A stretch of DNA of 64,000 nt from Quillaja saponaria (lineage: Eukaryota > Streptophyta > Magnoliopsida > Fabales > Quillajaceae): positions 18,166,001 through 18,230,000 of the forward strand of contig CM055612.1 in the NCBI GenBank assembly GCA_029379385.1, given 5' to 3'. A program made the translations under genes and the position numbers. Positions within the stretch are counted from its first letter, which is position 1. The number at the start of each line of letters is the position of its first letter. Shown here piece after piece: positions 11,693-22,802 of this stretch. The notes under the pieces are model-generated. The model was not told where the DNA came from and searched no databases. It saw only the letters and a list, made by a program, of their open reading frames with translations.

Positions 11693-12099
11693 AGCCAAGA
11701 TATTATTTCACTCAAAGCAAATAGTTTCACTCCTCACAAATAGATAAATCTCTCTTAGTTAATGCATTATTGAATTGTTTCACTATATTTTTAAGGTTTT
11801 TTTTTTTTTTTTTTTTTTTTTCCTTAAAATTTTTTGGCTAATTCAAGGTGCTGGGTGTTGACCTTTTTCAACTTTAAGTTAGAGTTTCTAGTTCCAAGTC
11901 ATCTGCAAGAATTTGAGGTCATTACAGATCCTTCATTTAAGCAACATGCAAATGGCATCAGTTTTGAAGAGCTTGAATCTGGTTTTTTGCTTCCCTTTTG
12001 GTGCATGTTAAGGTAGTTTCCAAGCATTCATTTATACAATTAAGTAAGTTATCGCTGAGATTCAAATTTAGTTTGCAAAAAATATTTAAAATAGTTTAT
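11693..12099. other. Spacer before the CACTA element
   Basis: No gene or repeat recognised except a T run of about 24 at 11798-11821. The open frame 11834-12016 is unremarkable. Confidence 0.5.
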
Positions 12100-12112
12100 C
12101 ACTACAAGAAAG
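12100..12112 (+). repeat. Left terminal inverted repeat of CACTA element
   Basis: CACTACAAGAAAG, identical for 12 bases to the inverse of the right end at 22791-22802. The dense subterminal array seen at the right end is not obvious here. Confidence 0.8.
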
Positions 12113-14009
12113 CCATACTGACAAACTGTACAAAAAGTTACCGCTGATCTTTTGGACTATATTATTGTTCTATTTAGAATTTTAAGCTAGAAAAGAGATA
12201 ATACTTCTTGATGGACCTGGATGACATAATAATTTGTTCACTGTAACTATACAAAGCCTTTGCAAGCTAGTTTATAGTGAATGCATCTATTCTTGGCTGG
12301 ATTATATTTTTAGTTTTCTTATGTATATAAGTGACCATGTCTCATTAGTTGGGAGGGGTGGGAGTTTATTTATCTTCTATGGTCCTACCTTATCTAAGCT
12401 TTAAAATAAATTTTGCATTACTTTCTTCCCAGGTGCTACTACTAGATTGAGAGCTAGCTTTGGCACTACGTCAGTGAGTTAACCCTTAGATTTCACGCCT
12501 GTTTTAGTACAAAATCATAACTATTCCTTTTATTCTAAAGAATCATCTTAATAATCCTTTCATTAATTATTTTAAGCCTTAAGTTTTTCAAAAATATTAT
12601 CCGCGCTTAGAAGTTAGGGCCTATCCCTTCCGATTGTCTTGTTCATTAGTCTACAATGTTGTCATCTTTTTCTTAAATCTTTTTAAGAAGAGTATATTGT
12701 CTAGTTCATTGTCTTTCTCTTTGGCTTTTTCTATCTTCTTGTATCACAATCATAACTGTGATTTCCTTATTCCACCTCAAATTGAAAAAGGAATATTTTT
12801 TATGTTTTAAATGTTTTTCTCTTTAGATTCTGTAGTATACTTTTCACACTATTTTTTTTTTCCTTAAATGAATTAATAGAAAAAAATATACCTTTCAATG
12901 GTAGCCTCATGTTCTTTATTTTTAAATGGGTTTTTAAATTAGATAACATTCAGTTTACAATTTTTTATTTACAAAGAGAAAATGTGTTCATTGAGGAAGA
13001 AGTTAAATCTGCATCTTGTCTCTTTTATGACTCTTATCCTTTTCTTTCACTTAAGGCTAGCAAAAAGAAATCATTTTTTTTTTTTGTAGTGAACTCAAAT
13101 TTAGACAACTATTATATCACCTCTGAATCTTATTTAGTTTAAATCTACTGCTCTTTAGATTGAGCATGGGGTTAACAAGGTTGAGCATGTTAGGCAACCA
13201 TAATAGAACAAGTAATGGTTCTCGACTACAAAGACACAGAACTATTTTATGAAAATTTTGGTGGATATGTTCAGTAGTCTATTTGTAACATTTTCTACTC
13301 ATGCATATAAGCTGAATTACTTGTGCTATTGCTTTATAAGCTATCATACATTAGGAGATTATTTAGTGGCTACAACAAGTTAAAATCTACCATATTGTTT
13401 TTTCTTCCTGTTTCATTAAAGATCCACGGAGTCCATAGATTGCATCCCTGGGAATGATGTAATCCTAAGAAAAATAAGCCATGGAAACAAGTTATCACTA
13501 AAAAACAAGAGGAAATTAAAGCAAAAAAAAAAAAAGGCAGAATGTATAGGAAAAACATGTAGTTGTTTTAGGGATAAGAAGGATTGAATGTTATGGGAGT
13601 ATCAGTTTTCATTACATGTTGTGGGAGTATCAGTCTTCATAGGGTTATAAGAAATAATGCATGATGCTATATTGAATTTTCTGAGCAGTGCTTATTACTT
13701 AGTGCTTAACATTAATTTCATAAGAAGGGAAAACTAGGAAAAAAAGAAGAAGAAGAAGTTATATTATTTATGATTGCAATGTCCATCTAGCTTGTAATTG
13801 ATTGATGTTTTCTGTTTTAGCTCGCTACAAATTTGAGTCTGCAAAAGCTTTCAAGGAAGGCTGAAAAGTAAAGTACAAAACCTCAGGTACCAAATTTTAT
13901 AATTAAAATTGTTGTATTGTGAGTACATGAACCATTGACATATTTTAGAAGGTACACTTTAAATAAGATGGTAGTATATTGTTTTTTATCAATTTTGTAT
14001 AGATTTTTT
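12113..14009. other. 5' region of CACTA element, no gene resolved
   Basis: AT-rich sequence with several T runs. It probably holds the promoter and early introns or exons of the transposase gene, but I could not recognise coding text. The frame 12909-13142 is low complexity. Confidence 0.4.
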
Positions 14010-15735
14010 AGATTTTTTAGAAGAGTATAATTTGATTTGGGATCTACTTTCACCACTCATCAAATTTAAGAGTGTAATAAAGCAACAATTTTGTAATAGA
14101 GAAACTAAGAACAATCCAAATGCTAGGATGTATTTGCAAATATTTTGTAAGCATCCTGAGTTGTAGTTGAATAATGTTTTTGGGAAACTTACTATGCCAA
14201 AAGCTTCTTACAGCTTATCGAAACATCAAGTAAAGGAAGTATGTCAATAGATAAAAGGTCTGAGGCTCCCAGATGGGTACGCTTCAAGTCCAGGGCATTG
14301 TATGGATATGAATAAATGGAAGTTGTCTGGGATGAAAAGTCATGATTGCCACGTGTTCATGCAAAGACTAATCTCGATTACATTTTGAGATTACTTACCG
14401 AAAGGTACATAGGAAGCATTTACAGAGCTTAGTAATTTTTTTAAAAGATATATGCACAAAAAAATTGCAAGCAGAGAATAAGGAGATGCATGAGAAAAAT
14501 ATTATTGTCACTTTGTATAAATTGGAGAAGACATTGGTAATGGTTTTTTTTTTTTTTACTTAATGCTACATTTGACAATGCACCTTCCTTATGAAGCTAA
14601 AGTGGGTGGTCCTATACAATATCATTGGATATATCCTTTTGAAAGGTATTTACATTAATTTTAAACTAATCACATTTGTGGTTTTGAAAGTTTTTAATTC
14701 CTAATTAAAAATATTATTTGTAGGATGATGTTTAATTTAAAGAAAAAGGCCCGAAACAAGGCTTGCTTAGAAGGTTCTATATGCGAGGCTTATTGATTAG
14801 AAGAAATTTCAAATTTTTTTGCTATGTATTTCAAGTCAAATGTTTGAATGAAGTTAAATCGAGTCCCTCGTTAGGATGATGGCAGAGACATGGCTAGTAA
14901 TGGACAGCTTCTCTGTATTCTGTCAGTCAGGCTATCCATTTGGTTTTCATGGAACTAGACCTCTTAGTGATGGTCAATTAAAAGCAATAAAGATATATGT
15001 TCTTTTGAATACAATAGAGATTAAGCCATATGTAACATAAGTTTTCATATCATATTTAATTTTAAATATGCAAGACTTAGTTTCCATATGTGACTTACAC
15101 TCTGAATATGGAATATAGTGAATATAGTGAATATTGTCAAATATTATCGATAGGGTGTCCGAATCATGCGAATGACCAAATTTAGAAATTAGTCAAGACT
15201 AATTTTGCGAATTGGATTCATAAACAGGCTAGTTTTCTTATACTGTTAGGTGTGTAGTTATATATTCAATTTAGTTTGTAAGATTAATTAGTTTAAATTA
15301 TAATAAATTATAATATTGGTACCTAATGGAAAAATCATTGATTCTTGTATTGTGGATGTTGCTTGCCCACCAATGAGGCAAGTGAGGCATTTTAATGGGT
15401 TTAAGTTCCACACACTTTATATGGAGATGGGAAAAAAATCTATGAACAATGGTGTTTGAGTGAAAAGGAGTTGTTATGGCATTGATGAGCATGATTTCCT
15501 ATGGCATGTTAATTGACATAATAGAGTTGCAATATTTTAGAAAAAATAAAATTGTACTCTTTCAGTGTGATTGGTATGATTCATACATAGAGATGAAAAA
15601 AGATTCTTTGCATGGTCTCATAAATATCAAGCATAAATCCAGATTTGCCTCGCACGAACCATTTATAGTAACTATTCAAACTCATCAAGTGTACTTTGCA
15701 AGTTATCCAAGTAAAAAAATGAAATGATTGGTGGT
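14010..15735 (+). pseudogene. TNP2-type CACTA transposase remnant
   Basis: Plus-strand reading in shifting frames gives the TNP2 hallmarks in order. They are LRLPDGYASSPGHCMDMNKW then LSGMKSHDCHVFMQRLI (about 14258-14390), GGPIQYHWIYPFER (14605-14646), ACLEGSICEAY (about 14761-14793), HANDQI.KLVKTNFANWIHKQA (15163-15229), and finally the C-terminal block in the open frame 15476-15727 with IIELQYFRKNKIVLFQCDWYD and HEPFIVTIQTHQVYFASYPS. These correspond to the transposase core and to the DUF4216-like tail of CACTA proteins. The enzyme would bind the termini and cut the element out. Stops and frameshifts are frequent, so it is dead. Confidence 0.85.
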
Positions 15736-15746
15736 TAGTTTGTAAT

Positions 15747-16103
15747 ATGGCAACAAAGAACAATTTTAATTTATCATCCACTAACACACCAAGTGACCAT
15801 GTGCTTTCTATAGATGATGATATATTTCAAGAGGTTGATTTATCTGTACCTGTTCCAAGTACTAAAGGAATAGATTTGGATGCACCTAGAGTTCTTGTAA
15901 GTGATGGTCCAAATGAAGAAATGCATCCTAATCAAATAAGTGAACCAAGATTTGTTGACAATGACATGAATGAAAAAGAATATGAAGATATTAATGAAGA
16001 TGAAGAGGTTGATGAAGAAATAGATAATGATGAGGATGATGATAAATTAGAAATGTTTGACGAAGAAGTTGGGTTTGAATTTGGTAGTGACAAAAGCATG
16101 TAA
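15747..16103 (+). pseudogene. Acidic C-terminal segment of CACTA transposase gene
   Basis: An open frame of 118 codons directly after the TNP2 C-terminal block. The last 45 residues are strongly acidic (D/E-rich, with NEDEEVDEEIDNDEDDDK). Many plant CACTA transposase genes end in such an acidic tail, so this is probably the last exon rather than a separate gene. The ATG at 15747 is then internal. Its downstream part is followed within about 100 bp by a solo LTR. Confidence 0.55.
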
Positions 16104-16200
16104 GATGATTAGCCAAATGTGTATGTTCTTTTTTTACTACTTGTTATTTGTGTTTGCTATATATAGATTTAGAAAAAGATGGTGAGGAATTTGGTTTTGA
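16085..16200 (+). repeat. Direct repeat copy 1 flanking the solo LTR
   Basis: The text around AAGATGATTAGCCAAATGTG at 16102-16121, followed by a TTTGCTATATATAGATTTA block, recurs beyond the solo LTR at about 17886-17975. The repeat is longer and more diverged than a TSD. Confidence 0.65.
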
Positions 16201-16210
16201 ATATGGTAAC

Positions 16211-17868
16211 TGTAGGGATTTTGATCATACCGGGGCACAGCGAAAATTTTTAAAAAAATTAGGCATAACCAAATCCTAAGGATAATCTCTATTGTTTATG
16301 AACCAATGTTTTTCTATTAATCTTATAAATAGAATATTACCTCTTGAAGCGATTAGGATGATCTTAACTTTTGATCCACAAGTTGTACATGTGTACAACC
16401 TCTAAGTGTATCTACACTGAATGACTTGATTAAGAGCTCTGTGTTGGCTGCCAAAAATCTTCTTGTGTGCTAGCACAAGTGATGAGATTTTCTCACATCT
16501 CACAAACACTCAGTTTGCCAATAATTCTCTGCTGAGAATTTTGGCTCTCTGTAATATCTGAATAAAAGTTACGTACAATACTTATAAGGTCTAACCTTAT
16601 TTAAGTATGATATAACTGAACTCTAGATGATAAGATCAGATCTTATCTGTTAGAGACTTTTAGATAAAATAGGAAAATCATAATAAAGTTAATCCTATTT
16701 TAAATTTTAAATATCATTTATCTGTAATTACATAAAAGGTCAAAACTTCTTTTAATAAAATTGCATCCTTTTGTGTGTGACCCCTTAAGTTCATATTAAA
16801 CTGGCAATAGGCCACGTTAACTTAATGTATTTTTCAATTAGATCCACATCTAATTAATTTAAATCAAAACTAATTTTTGATTTACCCATTAATGAGAATT
16901 AATTATTAAATTAATTCTCAGGTTATCTACAAGTCAAGATTGATGCCTAGCAGCATGTGATGACTGCCTAGATAATATAAAGATATTTGTGAACCTTTTC
17001 GGTTAGCTACCATGCAATTCAATCTTTCCATCATTCAATGTTCTTGATTAAACTTAGAGTATGGATTAATGTCAAACCCTAAATTGTTTAATATGATGTA
17101 TCTATTTATAAGTTACAACTCATGTGGTGAAACTTAAATTCTCTAATCTAGTTTCACACTACCCTGACCAGGGATTTTCGGAGTTATGTCTTATTAGATA
17201 ACATAGAACATTCTCTCTTTTTACTGAGAGTGATAGATCCCTTATTGTACACTCATATACCTTCATACATAGATAGTCATACCTAACATCTATCTCTGTA
17301 TAACCTATGGCGAATTATACTTAGATAGTATCAAAACATGATAACCTATGTACAAGGTACCTATGATGCCTCAGGTCTGAAGATCATTTGCACCACTACA
17401 ACGAAGAACACTCATTGACAACTGTTCATATGAGTATTCTATAATCGAGTCAATTCAGTGAACTTGTTCTCTAACAAGCACCTACATGTTTGTTATAGTG
17501 TCAACTACAAAGGTGATCATGAGATCGATCACCCTCAACATTTAAGCTGATATAGCATGTACTAATCTAACCAAATCATTAATTCCCATTATTAATGATC
17601 CTATGATCAGGAATATTTAAGAACAAAGCTTAAGAAAATATATCTCATAAGCATGATCAAACCATGGTTCTTATTTTCATTGCTTATATTCTATGGGATT
17701 TATCATGTTCATACTAAAGAATTAACTAGCAATTAAAGTAGATGATAAATAATAATATTATATAATAATAAAACATATTCATTTTATTAATAACTGAATA
17801 AGACTGTACTTATAAGTAATATACCATAGACGTCTAATATCATTGGCTTGTAGGGCATGCTACTAACA
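16211..17868 (-). mobile_element. Solo LTR (probably Ty1/copia) in CACTA element
   Basis: The insert runs from TGTAGGGATTTTGATC to GCATGCTACTAACA, with TG...CA ends, and is flanked by a perfect 5-bp TSD GTAAC (16206-16210 and 17869-17873). On the minus strand it starts TGTTAG and ends GATCAAAATCCCTACA. It carries a TATA-like CTTATAAG near 16580, which suggests minus orientation. There is no internal region, so it is a solo LTR of 1658 bp. The copia assignment rests only on resemblance of its ends. Confidence 0.82.
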
Positions 17869-17873
17869 GTAAC

Positions 17874-17975
17874 ATCAATAAAATACAAGATGATTAGCTA
17901 AATATGTATGTCATTTTTTCATATAGATTGCATAATTTTTAATACTTATTCTTTATGTTTTCTATATATGGATTT
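17874..17975 (+). repeat. Direct repeat copy 2 flanking the solo LTR
   Basis: ACAAGATGATTAGCTAAATA and the following CTATATATGGATTTA correspond to copy 1 at 16085-16200. The CACTA element therefore had a local duplication here, with the LTR inserted in or beside it. Confidence 0.6.
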
Positions 17976-18359
17976 ATATATTTATGATTGATTGAATTTG
18001 TATTCTTTTGTTTGAAGATCACGGTTCGAAGTATTCACAAATTTAGTTCATCTCGTGATCCACCTACTACGGATCAATTGGATGGGCCGTTCAGGTAGAT
18101 CATGCATGATCCACCTACAACTGATCAAATGGATTGGCCGTCACATGGATTATCTCTAACTCCACCTACTACAGATTAATCGGATTGGCCTACATGTAAA
18201 TCTTCTCAGTCTAATCGTGCCATATTGGTAGAGTCTCCATCATTCCATGCCACTATTCCACCATCACAAAGTAGTATTGTCTATTTTCGTTTTACATATT
18301 ATGACAATTTACTGTTTCTACTCAAATATACTATAATTTTTAAATAATATAGATGATCA

Positions 18360-19990
18360 TAAGTAATTGTTAGACATATCTGGAGATATATCTTCTTCTG
18401 GGGTCTCTGCCATTGCACCGGCTATAACTAAAGGATATACACAGCTAGATCCCCCACCTGCAAATCCTAATGATAGACCATTGATTAAAATTCATACTAA
18501 AGGGTATGAATATTTATTATTTAAATTGTTAATAAACTTGATTAAATATATATAAATGTAGTAATTGTTACTCTTTTTATCTTTTTTTTTTGGGTTCTTG
18601 TTAGAGAATTTGACTGGTTCTTGTTAGAGAATTTGACAATCCTGATATTATGAGGATTATCATGACTATTATTCTATCACACATGGCAATAGAGATCCCA
18701 ATATGGTCTCAGTACCCCGTGGTAGCAAGAGACTTGTGTTATTGACTGTTTCTAGTAATTTTTATATTTAAGTGAATTAAGTATATGTATATTATTTCAT
18801 TCTGCTAATTTATTATGAAATTGTAGTCTCATTATAGGTTTTAGATAGAGTTAGAGGGGGGTACAAGGAAAAATTATTTTTAACACTATCTCAGGCATAC
18901 AATATAAGGACCTGTTAAGAGATGCACGCATAAAGGCTAAGATAATATGCAAAATAGATGACATAAGCAAGTGTGGAGGATGGATGCCCGATTGGATGAC
19001 GTCAGATAACTAGAAATGCTTACTTCAGTATTGGAGCAGTGAGCTATGGAAGAAACATTCCCAAATAGGATTACAAAATTGAGAAACATGAGAGGATACA
19101 GCTATTAGGCATGAATCTCGATGTTGCAACATAAAGAGAAAATGATATACAAGTAATTTCATGATGAAAAGGCAACAATCTTTATTCCTTTATAGATTAT
19201 TATGCTAATTATCATTATTTTACTTTCTAATGGTTTTGTAGATAAAAGAATCAGAAGTGAAACCATCTCCTTTATAAGTTTACCACAGCATCCAAAAGAG
19301 AAAAAAAACTGGACTATTTGTCAACACGAAATTGCAAAGAATTTTTGTCAATTTTTAAATAAATCAATAACATGTTTAAACACACACTTATGCGTAGATT
19401 ATTTTTTAACTAATAAGTGATGTATATGTGTGTTCTTGTAGGAGGATTATGACTGTGGGATCAATGAGAAATATGTTGAAGATCCTTCAGCTCATCCAGT
19501 GTTCGACCAAGATCTTTAGTTAAAATTTTTAAATGGAGTAAAGAAGGGGTGGAGGAGTTTATAGGTATAGGACACCTATTACTTCAGAGGTATTTTTTGG
19601 AAATAAGATTAGTTCTTTGTCTTATTCCTTATTTGGTTTTACTACATCATCGTACATGGATAATAGAATAAATGAAGGAATTCAAACCTTAGAAGAACAA
19701 TTAGAATCACAAAGACAAGCATGCAACCAATTTAAAGATCGAATGATAAAGGAAAATGATTAACTGATTGGGGTGTTAAAAACCATGATGGAATTAGGAT
19801 TAGTAGTTCCAGATTGCTTAATTTATTATCTGCAAGTAATTGTTTCAATATATGATAATCTCTATAGTTATTTTTATATGATTATGAAATATTTGGTATA
19901 TATGAACAGGTTGCAGTGTCAATTAATAATCTCTTTACTGCTTTCTTGCTCAATGCATTTTACTTCTGCTATGTATAGCATGTAGTCAAT
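18360..19990 (+). pseudogene. Second CACTA gene remnant, Transposase_24-like (TNPA-type)
   Basis: An exon-like segment at 18367-18505 (SAIAPAITKGYTQLDPPPA, then RPLIKIHTKG) is followed by a GT donor. A block at about 18606-18750 contains IMTI.LSHMAIEIP.WSQYP and VVARDL. Around 18965-19090 the reading CGGWMPDWMTSDNWKCLLQY then WSSELWKKHSQIGLQN matches the shape of plant Transposase_24 proteins (K-P-D-W, E-x-W, Y-W, then F-K-K-S). EDYDCGINEKYVEDPSAHPVF lies at about 19442-19501. A 23-bp tandem duplication (GTTCTTGTTAGAGAATTTGAC repeated, 18595-18638) breaks the frame. The product would help bind subterminal repeats; here it is broken. Confidence 0.65.
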
Positions 19991-20191
19991 AATGGTTGTA
20001 TTTTTTTCCTTTCTATTTTACATTATAAGTAATTGATTAATTATATAATACAATATGATTCAATTCTATAATTTTATGTGACCATAGCTACTGAAATTTG
20101 GTATGCACTGTGTAGGGAATTGCTTCCAACATATTTGGTTGACAATGGGAATGAGCGTTCTTCATTTTTCTTCTGTGTGTGTGCGGACTAA

Positions 20192-20670
20192 GGCTAAGTT
20201 TGGTAATGCATTAGAAAAAAGTGTTTTGGCTTTTAAAAATGTACAATACTTAAAAATTGTTTGGTTAATTTCTTTAAAGGGTTGCTTCTTCTACTAGTTT
20301 TAAAAGGTTAGGGGTACCTTTACTACTTTTAAAAGGTTAGTGGTGCTTTTAAAAGCTAGCTATGGCTTTTTAAAATTAAAAAAAAAATACAAAAATCACC
20401 TTATTAATTTTAAAAAATTATCAAATATATAATTAATTAATTTATAAACCATTTAATATCTCTCCCTATATATATTCTTAATTAATGATGATTATTTTTA
20501 TACATTCACAACAACTTATAATTTATTTTACCAAACACTTTGTTCATTATTTTTACTACCCACATCAACTTTTTATAAAAAGATTTACCAAACATAGTTG
20601 ATGTGACTTTTTTTACAGCTATTTTTGTCACAGCAGTTTTTTAAAAGTCACAGCATTACTGAACTCATCC
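20192..20670. mobile_element. Tourist-like (PIF/Harbinger) MITE
   Basis: The ends GGCTAAGTTTGGTAATGC (20192-20209) and, inverted, GGATGAGTTCAGTAATGC agree at 14 of 18 positions. The 479-bp element is bounded by the 3-bp TSD TAA (20189-20191 and 20671-20673), as in PIF/Harbinger MITEs. It has no coding capacity. The sequence TATTTGGTTGACAATGG lies about 45 bp before the left TSD and again about 20 bp after the right TSD. Confidence 0.78.
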
Positions 20671-20673
20671 TAA

Positions 20674-21113
20674 AAGAAACATGGAAGCTAAAGCTATTTG
20701 GTTGACAATGGTTAGTTAAGACTTGATTGTTAACAGTTTTATCTAGAAAGTTCTTATATTTAAAATAATTGTTTGTAATGATTTTAGTGATACATATTAT
20801 TTGTTTGGAGCAACGACAATACAAAAACAATCAAAAAATAAGTCTCAAGTTGAGTAAGGACAAGAGGTTGATTGCATATAGTTTTGGCGAACATTTTATG
20901 TAGAACTTTGGTTGAGTTGATTCATGCTTTAACTACTGAAAGTTATTTGTAATAGTGGTTCTCAAGTTGAAGAAAGATGGATATGTGACACTAGCTAAAT
21001 ACGGGGTTTAAAGCAAGGACTCATTTAGGAGGCATTAAGTTGTTGTTAATCAAACACGCAGTGATATAACACATTACATGTTGAAGTTATTTAAACTTAA
21101 TACCACATGAGAT
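20674..21113. other. CACTA interior, no feature recognised
   Basis: AT-rich DNA between the MITE and the B3 fragment. I see no exon here; it is presumably intron or untranslated DNA of the second CACTA gene. Confidence 0.4.
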
Positions 21114-21374
21114 TTAGTGGCTCACCATTATACATTCCCTATATGGATAGGGTGGATCGTAGAACAACCCTGCAAAAAGGATTAAGAACTTAAATCTTTT
21201 TGTTGCATTTATAGCCTTTTCTCTTTCTTCAGTTGTCACAGTTCTCTTTCTTGCCGAAGCACTTTCATAAATTCTGAAGCGCATTTGTGCCTTTTCATTT
21301 TGTGAAGAGGGTTCCTGCTTACTTGGATTTTTGAGATTAGTATCTATGAGAAACTTTGGTTCGTATAGTACCAA
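21114..21374 (-). pseudogene. Fragment of a VRN1-like B3-domain gene inside the CACTA element
   Basis: The minus-strand frame includes RFRIYESASARKRTVTTEE and then REKAINATKRFK, which reads like the linker and start of the second B3 domain of plant VRN1/REM proteins. A frameshift follows. In the next frame the DNA gives NPFCRVVLRST, and in the original frame PYPYRECIM, matching the conserved NPFF.VV.R..Y.YR.C.M stretch of that B3 domain. VRN1-like proteins bind DNA in the nucleus. Only about 85 codons of one region are present, in antisense to the transposase genes and between CACTA ends, so it is best read as a captured host-gene fragment. The upstream minus-strand text at 21400-21500 (KGVQFNAVEFRNYADEV) may belong to it but is not recognised. 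Confidence 0.72.
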
Positions 21375-22021
21375 ATGACTTTTGAGATTAGTATCTATGA
21401 GAAAGATTCCTCATTAGCACTATGCAATGTTCACTTCATCAGCATAATTTCTAAACTCTACTGCATTAAACTGAACACCTTTATCTTTGGTAGGATTCTC
21501 TAGGAAATTAAGCACTGCTTTAGAGATTAATCTAATAGATGTTCATATGGGTTAGATAAACTTGGAAATTCTATTCAGAGCATTTGGTTGTTTTTTAACT
21601 ATGTTACTAGATGTATTGTTAAGGTTAAAAAGCTATCTATTTTCATATTGGATTGTGTTTAAAATCAGTAGGTGAGGCTTGTAATATTGAGTGTAACAAG
21701 ATTTCTTGTTGATTTTGTTTGTTGCTGGAAATATGTACCACGAAGGAACTTTCATCAATTATTTTCCTAGTTTTTCTTGTGTGACTTTTGAGGAGACAGC
21801 AAGGAGTTTCAGATAATACATTATTTCTAGATAGACACACATATTCACAAAGTTCTTTGGGTTTCAGTCATGTTATTTGATAAGCATATATGATGTATAT
21901 TTCTTCTGGTCCTTATATACAAACATTGAATTGCTCTTTGCTAAGTGCTGAAATCATCATATATAATACCATTGATGAGGAATAATTTTTTGATTATGAA
22001 TCTTTTTTTTTCTCTACATAG

Positions 22022-22106
22022 GCATGTTGGTGGTTCTTATAGTACTGCAGCTAGCGATGAGGATGATAATGCTGATGTCGATGATATTGATGAGGATCTT
22101 CACTAG
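22022..22106 (+). pseudogene. Possible last exon of second CACTA gene (acidic)
   Basis: After an AG acceptor at 22020-22021 a short frame reads SYSTAASDEDDNADVDDIDE and stops at 22104-22106, just before the subterminal repeats. Its position and acidic end suit a terminal exon, but no link to the upstream remnant can be shown. Confidence 0.35.
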
Positions 22107-22329
22107 GATCTATAGTTTACTTGCTAGTTTTATTTATTTTTAGTTTCATTTGTTTACAATGAACCCTTACGTTTTTTTTTTTTTTTTTGACAAATATTAT
22201 TATGAATGAAAATGTCACATTTATGTTATAATGTGAACAATGTTGTAATTATCATTATGAATGAATATGTATTTTTTTGAAAATTTTTTGACAAGTTCCT
22301 TTTGAAAAATATATAAATAAAAAGCAAGT

Positions 22330-22790
22330 TCATATATGTGGATATTTTTCACAAACTAGGTCTGTGGGTATTAATCCACAAACTTGGTCTTTGGGTAATA
22401 TCCAAGTTTGTGGGTTAATACCCACACAAACTTGGTCTGTTAGTATTACCCACAAACAAGGTTTATAGGAAATACCAACAAACATAGTTTGTGGGTAGTA
22501 CTGACAAACCAAGTTTGTGGGTCTTACCCACAGACAAGGTGTGTGGGTATTACCCACAAACCCTTATATTTGTTGGTAGTACCGAACTACTAATTTCTCC
22601 AAAGATTTCACTAACAAAGGATAACCGACATATAGTTTTTCCGTAACACCGACAAATTGGACATGTTTGTTGGAATTACCCACGGGTCGGTTTTCTACAT
22701 CCCTTTTTCCACGAATAGATTGTTGGTAAGGCTTTTCCCATAAACTTAAACCCTTTTTCACACAATCTTGGTTTGTCGGAAATGCCAAGT
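22330..22790. repeat. Subterminal repeat array of the CACTA element (right end)
   Basis: Between 22340 and 22570 there are about a dozen copies, in both orientations, of a motif like CCCACAAACTTGG / CCAAGTTTGTGGG with GGTAATACC spacers, many arranged as short palindromes. Sparser, diverged copies continue to 22790. CACTA transposases bind such subterminal motifs. The minus-strand frame 22330-22557 is only the repeat read through. Confidence 0.82.
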
Positions 22791-22802
22791 TTTCTTGTAG
22801 TG
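22791..22802 (-). repeat. Right terminal inverted repeat of CACTA element
   Basis: TTTCTTGTAGTG, inverse of CACTACAAGAAA at 12100. The flanking bases TCA do not match TAT at the left end. Confidence 0.8.

Larger units (their letters stand above)
12100..22802 (+). mobile_element. Degenerate CACTA (En/Spm-type) DNA transposon, about 10.7 kb
   Basis: The left end reads CACTACAAGAAAGCC (12100) and the right end reads, inverted, CACTACAAGAAAACTTGG (22802 inward), the conserved terminal inverted repeat of plant CACTA elements. Inside, on the plus strand, are a TNP2-type transposase remnant (about 14010-15735), an acidic C-terminal frame, and a second-gene remnant resembling Transposase_24 proteins (18360-19990). 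A dense subterminal repeat array fills 22330-22600. It has also received a solo LTR, a Tourist MITE and a B3 gene fragment. The 3-bp flanks (TAT and TCA) do not match, so the two ends may not be the original pair. Confidence 0.8.

Noticed and set aside
17393..17405. CACTACAACGAAG as another CACTA terminus
   Set aside because: It diverges from CACTACAAGAAA after eight bases and lies inside the copia-like solo LTR.
22330..22557. 75-codon minus-strand frame with a repeating CLWV/PTNLVC pattern
   Set aside because: It is the CACTA subterminal repeat array read in one frame; the periodicity is that of the DNA motif.
22340..22570. Possible CRISPR-like array
   Set aside because: Repeats are in both orientations, irregularly spaced and bounded by a CACTA terminus in a plant genome.
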